From assembly GCA_900754445.1 (NCBI GenBank), contig CAAECW010000023.1, positions 1-16,563 on the forward strand: a stretch of 16,563 nt of DNA, in the 5' to 3' direction. Every line of letters starts with the position of its first letter. The stretch's first letter is position 1. A program made the position numbers and the translations under genes. This document shows, in pieces, positions 1 to 5,846 of the stretch. The stretch comes from an uncultured Collinsella sp. (GTDB lineage Bacteria > Actinomycetota > Coriobacteriia > Coriobacteriales > Coriobacteriaceae). The notes under the pieces are model-generated. The model ran no database searches. It saw only the letters and a list, made by a program, of their open reading frames with translations, and had not been told where the DNA came from.

Positions 1-648
1 CACAAAGTAGGCCAGGCCGTAGCCGGTGGCCTCGGTACGGGTGAGCGAGCCGCCAAAGGAGAGGCCCTTGCCGGTGAGGACGCCGGTCCACTCGTTGGTC
101 AGGCGCTTGTACTGACCGAACAGGTAGGCAACCTCGCGGCCGCCAACGCCCAGGTCGCCGGCGGGAACGTCGGTGTTGGGGCCGATGTGGCGATAGAGCT
201 CGGTCATGAAGGACTGGCAGAAGTGCATGATCTCGTTGTTGGACTTGCCCTTGGGGTCAAAGTCGGAGCCGCCCTTGCCGCCGCCCATGGGAAGGGTGGT
301 CAGGCTGTTCTTGAGGATCTGCTCCAGGCCCAGGAACTTGAGCATACCCAGGGTGACCGTCGGGTTAAAGCGCAGGCCGCCCTTGTAGGGTCCAATGGCA
401 GAGTTGAACTCGACGCGATAGCCGCGGTTGACCTGAACCTTGCCCTGGTCGTCGACCCAGGGAACACGGAACATGACGATGCGCTCGGGCTCGACGAGGC
501 GCTCCAGCAGGGCGGCCTCCTCGTACTCGGGGTGGGCGTCGAGCGCCGGCTGGATGGTGCCGAGGATCTCGGTCGCGGCCTGGATGAACTCAGGCTGCTC
601 GGGATAGCGGGCCTTGAGCTCTTCGAGAACTTTCTGCGTGTAGCTCAT
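1..648 (-). CDS. gdhA: NADP-type glutamate dehydrogenase (N-terminal 216 residues, cut by window edge)
   Basis: The protein interconverts 2-oxoglutarate plus ammonium and glutamate in the cytoplasm. The visible 216 codons cover the substrate-binding half. They include the family signatures LLERLVEPER (about 48-57), GPYKGGLRF (86-94), LPMGGGKGGSDFDPKGKS (119-136, with the catalytic Lys near 125), DVPAGDLGVGG (160-170) and TGKGLSFGGS (192-201). These match E. coli-type hexameric GdhA almost residue for residue. The start at 648 is set by a GGAGG site 7 nt upstream and by the expected N-terminal length. The C-terminal Rossmann half and the stop lie left of the window. A 256-bp gap containing a stem-loop separates it from the next gene, so it probably has its own promoter. 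It has no obvious tie to the hydrogenlyase genes. Coenzyme choice (NADPH) is inferred from family resemblance only. Confidence 0.96.
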   Translation of the reverse strand, partial: MSYTQKVLEELKARYPEQPEFIQAATEILGTIQPALDAHPEYEEAALLERLVEPERIVMFRVPWVDDQGKVQVNRGYRVEFNSAIGPYKGGLRFNPTVTLGMLKFLGLEQILKNSLTTLPMGGGKGGSDFDPKGKSNNEIMHFCQSFMTELYRHIGPNTDVPAGDLGVGGREVAYLFGQYKRLTNEWTGVLTGKGLSFGGSLTRTEATGYGLAYFV

Positions 649-861
649 GCTTCCTCCAATGATGGGAAACGAAAATGTTGGTCGCGACACCCTATGCGCC
701 GCGAACTTTATCGAGTATGGATAATATCGCACTGTTGCGGCAAAGTTTCGCATAAGCCGACGAGCAGATGTTTCGTTTTGATTACGATGCAGGTAGAAGC
801 GTTTTTGAGCACCTGACGTGCAAAACCCGTGTTTCAAACCTGTTTCGTCCACGTGTTCTAA
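649..861 (-). promoter_or_regulatory. gdhA upstream region (no gene seen)
   Basis: This is the gap between the stem-loop at 862-896 and the gdhA start. It is clearly richer in A+T than the genes around it and holds no convincing ORF. On the minus strand there is a TATTAT at 726-721 without a good -35. There is also a TTGCCG at 743-738 followed 18 nt later by CATACT. Either could serve gdhA, but neither is strong enough to name. Only the GGAGG ribosome binding site at 657-653 is clear. Confidence 0.35.
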
Positions 862-896
862 ACCACCACATTGGGGACAGGCACCTTTGTGGTGGT
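862..896 (-). repeat. Stem-loop with GGGGACAGGCACC loop; possible terminator or REP-like unit
   Basis: The arms ACCACCACA (862-870) and TGTGGTGGT (888-896) are perfectly complementary over 9 bp. They enclose a 17-nt loop containing GGGGACAGGCACC (873-885). On the minus strand the hairpin begins 8 nt after the stop codon of the Se/S-carrier-like gene and is followed by only three T residues, so it could be a weak intrinsic terminator. From memory, the loop motif resembles the GGGGACAGGCACC-type core found in REP-like intergenic repeats associated with REP-associated tyrosine transposases (RAYT). Only one copy is visible here, so repeat status is inference. Confidence 0.45.
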
Positions 897-904
897 GCTG
901 GTGG

Positions 905-1300
905 TTAGAGGACGAGCTGATGGTAGTCGGCGGGGGTTATGCGGCCTTCGGTGGCAGCGCGAAAGGCGGCGAGTGCATCGCCCGAGAACGGCATGGCCCA
1001 GCACAGCCCGCAGCCGGCGGTGATGGAGCCGGGCAGCGGCATAATGCGCCCGGGCACACCGGCGGCAAAACACAGCTGTTCGCATTCCATCACATCGAAG
1101 GTGCTATCGAATGAAACGATAATCTTGCGTTCGTGGTCGAGGGCATCACCGGACGGGCCTTCGCGGTGTGCATCACGATACGCCGCGGCAGCAGCCTCCT
1201 CTTCCGCGGTATGTCCACAACCACCGCAACCGCAGGTACAGGGCTCGGACCCATCGCAGGTGCAAGGTTCTCCCGTGTCGGGACAGATATCGTGAGACAT
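905..1300 (-). CDS. DUF3343-type putative Se/S carrier protein with Cys-rich N-terminus
   Basis: This is a 131-residue protein. Residues about 58-131 look like the DUF3343 (putative Se/S carrier-like) family: an IVSFDSTFDVMECEQ opening, a GVPGRIMPLPGSI strand and turn, and a Cys-Gly motif, here AGCGLCWAM with C97 and C100. The usual family members are stand-alone proteins of about 80 residues. This one adds an N-terminal segment with seven Cys in the first 28 residues (6, 13, 15, 21, 23, 25, 28), including a repeated EPCTC, and then an Ala/Glu-rich linker. The start at 1300 follows a GGAG site, and the gene lies 15 nt after the mobA stop, so the two are probably co-transcribed. Its position just beyond selA-selB-selC and mobA fits a role in selenium or sulfur handling. 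No enzymatic function is demonstrated for the family, so the role is inferred. Confidence 0.8.
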   Translation of the reverse strand: MSHDICPDTGEPCTCDGSEPCTCGCGGCGHTAEEEAAAAAYRDAHREGPSGDALDHERKIIVSFDSTFDVMECEQLCFAAGVPGRIMPLPGSITAGCGLCWAMPFSGDALAAFRAATEGRITPADYHQLVL

Positions 1301-1315
1301 GGCAACTCCAATCGT

Positions 1316-1948
1316 CTAGGCGAGCAACTCGGCCGCCGTAAACTCCTCGGGCGTATTGACGTTTTCGAAGCAGAGCGTCGAGCCTGCGACCGCGACAATC
1401 TGAGGATCGTCCAAATACCCGGCGTTCACCCGATCGATCAGGCAGCGAATGCGTTGACGGTCACCGGCGAGCAGCTCGTAAGCAATCGGCGAGCAGGTCT
1501 CACGGCGCCAGACGGCGCAAAGCGGCTCAATGCCACGCTCCACACGCGGCACGCACACATCGAGTGCCTCGGCCTCAACACGATCGGCAAGCGCGCCGAT
1601 GAGCTCCGGCGAGACAAACGGCATATCGCAGGCGACGATCGCCACGAGCGGCAATCGGGCCGCGGCCAACGAGCTCGCGATGCCGCGCATGGCGCCCGCC
1701 GACCCTTCAAGGTCCGCTACCACACGCGGCACCAGGCCGCCAAACGTGCGCTCCTCAAGATAGGCAAGCTCGCTGGGACGCGACGTCGTCACGACCAACT
1801 CGCCGGCAACTGGCGCCAGCCGGCCCAGCACGCGCTCGATGAGCGGCTCGCCGCAAAACGCCATGCGTGCCTTATCGCAGCCCATGCGCGAGGACAGCCC
1901 GCCCGCCTGGACGACACAAGAAAGATCGGAACGTCTTACGGTAGTCAT
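1316..1948 (-). CDS. mobA: Molybdenum cofactor guanylyltransferase MobA
   Basis: MobA attaches GMP from GTP to molybdopterin, giving the guanine-dinucleotide cofactor (bis-MGD) that DMSO reductase-family enzymes such as formate dehydrogenases require. The 210-residue protein has the nucleotide-binding loop VQAGGLSSRMGCDK (13-26, a variant of GGxSxRMGxDK), the AGAMRGI segment near 84-90 and the metal-binding VACDMPF (D108). The length is normal for the family. The start at 1948 is chosen because GGAGG lies 11 nt upstream. The open frame continues further upstream, but that stretch runs through the selC gene and is not MobA-like. It follows the selC terminator, so it needs its own promoter; I see only a weak TATTTA candidate. 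It is followed 15 nt later by the Se/S-carrier-like gene. Its likely clients include the molybdoenzyme at 5847-7964 and a formate dehydrogenase outside the window. Confidence 0.93.
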   Translation of the reverse strand: MTTVRRSDLSCVVQAGGLSSRMGCDKARMAFCGEPLIERVLGRLAPVAGELVVTTSRPSELAYLEERTFGGLVPRVVADLEGSAGAMRGIASSLAAARLPLVAIVACDMPFVSPELIGALADRVEAEALDVCVPRVERGIEPLCAVWRRETCSPIAYELLAGDRQRIRCLIDRVNAGYLDDPQIVAVAGSTLCFENVNTPEEFTAAELLA

Positions 1949-2038
1949 ACGGCAAAACACCTCCATCGGCGTGCTCGAAACCCGGTGCACGATGCTAAAT
2001 ACAGCCGTCGAAATAGCGGCGCTACGAAAAGCTCGTGC

Positions 2039-2094
2039 AAAAACAAAACAGCGCCTTTGCGGCACGCAGCAAGACCGCGAGCACAAAAGCGCTG
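2039..2094 (-). terminator. Intrinsic terminator after selC
   Basis: On the minus strand, 13-nt arms (2094-2082 and 2061-2049) pair with two G-U wobbles. The core is CAGCGC with GCGCTG, and a T-rich tract (TTTTGTTTTT, 2048-2039) follows immediately. The hairpin begins 8 nt after the CCA end of tRNA-Sec. It should end the selC transcript and separate it from mobA. Confidence 0.82.
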
Positions 2095-2102
2095 GTAGCG
2101 TA

Positions 2103-2199
2103 TGGCGGGAACGTATGTGAATCGAACACATCCAAGACGTTTTGCACGCCTCGCAACGGTTTTGAGGACCGCGGAGCCCACCGGAGCCCATCCGTTCCC
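2103..2199 (-). tRNA. selC: Selenocysteine tRNA, anticodon UCA
   Basis: This 97-nt tRNA, including an encoded CCA, decodes UGA as selenocysteine. The minus strand folds into a long acceptor arm (GGGAACG with CGTTCCC, then a G-A mismatch at the eighth position) and a 6-bp D stem (GGGCTC/GGGCTC with wobbles) around the loop CGGT. The anticodon stem GCGGT/ACCGT has a 7-nt loop CCTCAAA whose third to fifth bases are TCA. The variable arm is very long (about 8 bp around GCAAA), and the T arm is ATGTG TTCGATT CACAT. The long acceptor and variable arms and the UCA anticodon are diagnostic of tRNA-Sec. The base before the anticodon is C where U33 is nearly universal. It lies between selB and mobA, with its own promoter and terminator. 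Confidence 0.95.
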
Positions 2200-2211
2200 A
2201 AGTGCGGCGGT

Positions 2212-2220
2212 ATTTTACCA
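2212..2220 (-). promoter_or_regulatory. Extended -10 promoter for selC
   Basis: On the minus strand TGGTAAAAT fits an extended -10 element (TGn followed by TAAAAT, 5 of 6 to consensus). It ends 12 nt before the first base of tRNA-Sec, which would place transcription start only a few bases from the mature 5' end. No good -35 is seen at the usual distance (TTGGGT with a 19-nt spacer is the best). It would let selC be expressed independently of selAB. Confidence 0.5.
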
Positions 2221-2256
2221 AACCGAAACGGCTCCAACCCAAAAAGACGAGCAAGA

Positions 2257-2323
2257 AGTTGCGGTGGAATAGTTCCTGTATTTGCTGCCAAAGCCTCCAA
2301 ATAGGAACTATTTCACCGCAACT
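2257..2323. repeat. Long near-perfect inverted repeat between selB and selC
   Basis: The 21-nt arms 2257-2277 and 2303-2323 are complementary except for one position, a G-U pair when transcribed from the plus strand and an A-C mismatch on the minus strand. The pairing can be extended inward with a small bulge (tatttg 2279-2284 with caaata 2298-2303), leaving a 13-nt loop. The arms are less GC-rich than the surroundings. No T tract follows on either strand, so it is not a standard intrinsic terminator. It begins 25 nt downstream of the selB stop. It could be an mRNA-stabilising or processing hairpin, or a copy of an intergenic repeat family. Confidence 0.75.
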
Positions 2324-2348
2324 GAGGAGGCGGGAGCGAGTGACCGGC

Positions 2349-4316
2349 CTAGCGCAGGGAGCGCAGGCCGCCGGCGTCTTTGTCGAGCACCGTAAAGCGC
2401 ACGGCATCCAGGTGCTCCAAGATGCTGATGGCACGTTTGCGCGACACACCCAGCGCCTCGCGCAGCACGCTCGTGGTGGCAGCGCCGCCGGCTGCCTCAA
2501 TAGCGGCGGCAACAAGCTCACGCGCATGGGCCTCGGCGGCAGCGGACAGGGCAACGTCGCGCTCGACCTTAACGATCGACCGGTTGAGCGAAAGCTCGCG
2601 CAGGGCACGCGTCATGGTGTCGCGATCGAGCTGCAACTGCTCGCCAACCTCGGGCAGCGTCGGCGCATCGAGGCCGGCTTCATCCAGCAAGGCAACGATA
2701 CGTTCGCAGGCCTCGCGCACCACGCGTGCCGCCGCGGCGGCCGAGTGCGGGTCAAACACCTCGGCCCCCTCGGCAGCGCATACGCCACGCGCGCAGCCCT
2801 CGGAAATCAGGGCTGCGGCAACCGTATCGTCAGCGGCAGGCCACGCAGCATGGGCAACGGCGCCAGGCGTAAAGCCCGTCTCCTTGGGAGACGCCGCATG
2901 CATGGCTGACAGGGTCGCCGCCAGGGCATCCATCGCGGCATCGAGCACGGCAGCATTCGCATACAGCGTACCGCCCGAGCCCGCAAGCTCGCGCACAACA
3001 CCTCGCACCACCAACTCGTTCAACGCGGCATCGGCCTCACCGGAAACAAGATCGAGCGCCGCGGCAACGTCGGTGACCACGACTGGCAACGTCTGCAACG
3101 CCAGCCACGCGTCCACACCAGCGACGGCATCGCCGGTCTCAAGCGCTGCAAGCAGCGCGCGCTCCCCCGCCGAAAGCTCGCGCGAGCGACGGCAGCGCGA
3201 TAGCAGCACGCGCCCGCCGCCAATGAGCATAACGGGCGAATACGACAACACCACGGCATGGTCTCCGGCTCGCAGCGGCAGCGGCTCCTCCAAGCGCACC
3301 TGTACGGTACGGGTCTCGCCCACCGCCATAGGGGCCTCGCCCTCCATGAGCATGATGCGACCGACGACCTCGGCCGTGCCGGCCATCACATGCACACGCG
3401 CGCCCGACTCGAGCACGCGCGGCTTGGCGCCCTCGCGGCCCAGGTAGGTGAACGTCATCATAAAGCGCAACGTCTGACCAAAGCGGTCCGTCACGCCCAG
3501 CATCTCGCCACGGTCAAGCGCCGCGACACCGTCACCAACCAGGTTGAGCGCCACACGCTGACCAGGCAGCGCGCGCGGCGTATCGCCATGCACCTGAATC
3601 CCGCGCACGCGACAGACCGTACGCGACGGCAAGGCCATCAGCTCGTCGCCCACCGCAACCGGCGCATCGTGCAGCGTTCCCGTCACGACGGTGCCGACGC
3701 CCTTGATCGTAAAGCAGCGGTCGATAGGCAGGCGCGGTGCGGCATCGGTGAGCTCGGCACGGGCACGGCAGGCATCCCAGCAGGCATTTACCTGCTCGTC
3801 GAGCACCGCAAGCAGTCCGTCGATCCCCTCGCCCGTCTTAGACGACACGGGCACGATCGGCGCGCCCGCAAACACAGTACCCGACAAAAAGTCATCGACA
3901 TCGAGCTCGGCAAGCTCGGTCATCTCGGCGTCGGCCAGGTCGCACATCGTCAGCGCGACCACCATATGCGTGACGCCCAGCAGCTCCAGCACGTGCACGT
4001 GCTCGCGCGTCTGCGGCATTACGCCCTCGACGGCAGAGACCACCAGCACGGCAACGTCGATGCCTGTCGCACCCTGCACCATGGCGCGCAGGTAATGAGC
4101 ATGCCCCGGCACATCGACCAGGCCGACGATCTTGCCGCTCGGCAGCGCCAGCTCGCCAAAACCCAACTCCACCGTCATGCCGCGACGACGCTCGACCTCT
4201 AGGCGATCGGGATTCTTGCCGGTCAGCGCCTCGATCAGCGCCGACTTACCGTGGTCGACGTGGCCCGCCGTGCCAACGATAACGGGACACTCCACCAGCG
4301 CCTGAACCTCACTCAT
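2349..4316 (-). CDS. selB: Selenocysteine-specific elongation factor SelB
   Basis: SelB is a GTPase that delivers Sec-tRNA to UGA codons marked by a SECIS hairpin in the mRNA. The 655-residue length is normal for bacterial SelB. The GTPase domain shows G1 GTAGHVDHGKS (15-25), G2 around RRGMTVELGF (44-53) and G3 DVPGH (68-72), followed by MPQTREHVHVLELLGV. EF-Tu-like barrel domains follow, with CFTIKGVGTVVTGT near 200. The C-terminal third looks like the winged-helix RNA-binding repeats, ending in an SRKRAISILEHLD-type helix. The G4 site reads TMCD (123-126), whereas I recall TKAD for E. coli SelB, so the usual Lys is Met. The start overlaps the selA stop by 4 nt (ATGA), which suggests translational coupling. 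Confidence 0.96.
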   Translation of the reverse strand: MSEVQALVECPVIVGTAGHVDHGKSALIEALTGKNPDRLEVERRRGMTVELGFGELALPSGKIVGLVDVPGHAHYLRAMVQGATGIDVAVLVVSAVEGVMPQTREHVHVLELLGVTHMVVALTMCDLADAEMTELAELDVDDFLSGTVFAGAPIVPVSSKTGEGIDGLLAVLDEQVNACWDACRARAELTDAAPRLPIDRCFTIKGVGTVVTGTLHDAPVAVGDELMALPSRTVCRVRGIQVHGDTPRALPGQRVALNLVGDGVAALDRGEMLGVTDRFGQTLRFMMTFTYLGREGAKPRVLESGARVHVMAGTAEVVGRIMLMEGEAPMAVGETRTVQVRLEEPLPLRAGDHAVVLSYSPVMLIGGGRVLLSRCRRSRELSAGERALLAALETGDAVAGVDAWLALQTLPVVVTDVAAALDLVSGEADAALNELVVRGVVRELAGSGGTLYANAAVLDAAMDALAATLSAMHAASPKETGFTPGAVAHAAWPAADDTVAAALISEGCARGVCAAEGAEVFDPHSAAAAARVVREACERIVALLDEAGLDAPTLPEVGEQLQLDRDTMTRALRELSLNRSIVKVERDVALSAAAEAHARELVAAAIEAAGGAATTSVLREALGVSRKRAISILEHLDAVRFTVLDKDAGGLRSLR

Positions 4317-5770
4317 CGTGCAACCGCCTTCTTAACGCACGCGACGAGCGTCGATGCCGCCGTCTCGATATCGCGGTCACCCACGAGCGTGCGCACATCA
4401 AACAGGACGCGATCGTGCGAGGCGCGCGTGACGACCGGCGTGTCGAAATCCTGAACGAGCGAGCGCTTGAGCGCGTCGACAGAAAGACGCTCATCAACGA
4501 GGCGCACGGCAACGCACATGGTGGGCAGCTCGACGGTAGGCAGCGAGCCGCCGCCGGGAGTCGACGACTCCTCGACGATTTCCACCTGCACGGCACACGG
4601 GCAGCCAGCCTTATCGAGGCCCGCCACCATCAACTCGCTCAGCTTGCGTGCGCGACGCTCCAGATGAGCCTGCGGAAGCGTGAGCATGTTGAGCACCGGC
4701 ACCTCGCGATGGGCCACATCCGCCCCGTCCATGTAGATGCGCAGTGTAGCCTCGAGCGCCGCCAGCGCGAGCTTACCCGGACGCAGGGCACGCATAAGCG
4801 GATGCGACCCGCAGGCCTGGACCAGATCGCGGCGGCCCATGATAATGCCCGCCTGCGCGGCGCCTAGCAGCTTATCACCCGAGCACGAAACGATATCGAG
4901 TCCCGCCGCGACCGAAGCCGGCGTGGGCTCCTCACCGCCGCGCACCAGGATGTCATCGGGCAGAAGCGCGCCCGAGCCCTGATCCTCGTAGAACAGCAGG
5001 CCATGCTTGTGGGCCAGGGTGGCAAGCTCCCGAGAGCCCACCTCCTCGTGAAAGCCCTCGATGCGATAGTTGGAAGGATGGACCTTAAGGATCATCGCCG
5101 TATCGGGCGTGATGGCGCGCTCGTAGTCGCCCAAATGTGTGCGGTTGGTGGCGCCGACCTCGACGAGTTTGGCGCCCGAAGCCGCCATGACATCGGGGAT
5201 GCGGAAGCTGCCGCCAATCTCGACAAGCTCGCCGCGGCTGACGATAACCTCTTTACCTGCGGCATGGGTCGCCAGCACCAGCAGCACGGCGGCCGCGTTA
5301 TTGTTAACGACCAGCGCGTCCTCAGCACCGGTAAGCGAGCGGATCAGCTGCGCGGCATGCTCCTTGCGCGACCCACGCGAGCAGGTGTCCACACTGTACT
5401 CGAGCGTGCTGTAGCCGCGCGCGACCTCGGCCACGGCCTTGGCAGCTGACTCCGCGAGCGGGGCTCGACCCAGATTGGTATGGATAACGACACCCGTGGC
5501 GTTGACGGCAGGACGCAGGCTCGGCAGTGCGGATCGATGCGCACGCCACTCGATCGCCGAGGCCAGGTCGCGCTTAGAGCGCGGGGCGGCACCGGCGCGA
5601 ATGGCGGCGCGCTCCTCGTCGAGCTCCGCCGTGACGGCGGCATGAACCACCGCGTCGCAGGTCTCCCCCGCCGCCTTCACTACCGGCCACTCGGCAAGCA
5701 GCTCGTTGACGGAAGGGATAGCGCGCAGGCGGGCGCGCACCTCATCGGACATGTTCTGGCTATCGCTCAT
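4313..5770 (-). CDS. selA: L-seryl-tRNA(Sec) selenium transferase SelA
   Basis: SelA is a PLP enzyme that converts seryl-tRNA-Sec to selenocysteyl-tRNA-Sec with selenophosphate. At 485 residues it is close to the family norm. An N-terminal tRNA-binding region (about 1-80, with IPSVNELL at 18-25) precedes the core motifs VNATGVVIHTNLGRAPL (89-105), VVNNNAAAVLL (154-164), SRGELVEIGGSFRIPD (178-193) and the PLP-lysine motif SCSGDKLLGAAQAG (295-308, K300). The last has Ala where Pro is usual (GAPQAG). The start at 5770 follows AAAGG at a 6-nt spacing; a second Met at residue 7 is possible. It shares an ATGA overlap with selB. A candidate promoter with two dyads lies directly upstream, so selAB probably forms its own transcription unit, perhaps with read-through from the Mo enzyme gene. 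Confidence 0.97.
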   Translation of the reverse strand: MSDSQNMSDEVRARLRAIPSVNELLAEWPVVKAAGETCDAVVHAAVTAELDEERAAIRAGAAPRSKRDLASAIEWRAHRSALPSLRPAVNATGVVIHTNLGRAPLAESAAKAVAEVARGYSTLEYSVDTCSRGSRKEHAAQLIRSLTGAEDALVVNNNAAAVLLVLATHAAGKEVIVSRGELVEIGGSFRIPDVMAASGAKLVEVGATNRTHLGDYERAITPDTAMILKVHPSNYRIEGFHEEVGSRELATLAHKHGLLFYEDQGSGALLPDDILVRGGEEPTPASVAAGLDIVSCSGDKLLGAAQAGIIMGRRDLVQACGSHPLMRALRPGKLALAALEATLRIYMDGADVAHREVPVLNMLTLPQAHLERRARKLSELMVAGLDKAGCPCAVQVEIVEESSTPGGGSLPTVELPTMCVAVRLVDERLSVDALKRSLVQDFDTPVVTRASHDRVLFDVRTLVGDRDIETAASTLVACVKKAVAR

Positions 5771-5816
5771 GTGCGGCCTTTCAAAACCAAAGGTGAATCA
5801 ATCGTTCGAACGTCAA

Positions 5817-5846
5817 ACTATCAGCCAATTCGATCGGCTGAGTCAA
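5817..5846 (-). promoter_or_regulatory. Candidate selA promoter with dyad symmetry in the spacer
   Basis: On the minus strand TTGACT (5846-5841) and GATAGT (5822-5817) are separated by 18 nt. This gives 5 of 6 and 4 of 6 matches to sigma-70 elements. The inverted repeat TCAGCC/GGCTGA (5841-5836 and 5826-5821) fills the spacer. A 10-bp palindrome CGTTCGAACG (5803-5812) sits over the expected start site. The 9-mer CGATTGATT occurs on both sides (5853-5845 and 5804-5796). The promoter lies directly after the stop codon of the upstream gene. Confidence 0.45.

Noticed and set aside
1949..2608. Upstream extension of the mobA frame to 2608, giving a 430-residue protein.
   Set aside because: The extra part passes through selC, its terminator and the end of selB and shows no MobA-like sequence. 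The GGAGG site supports the start at 1948.
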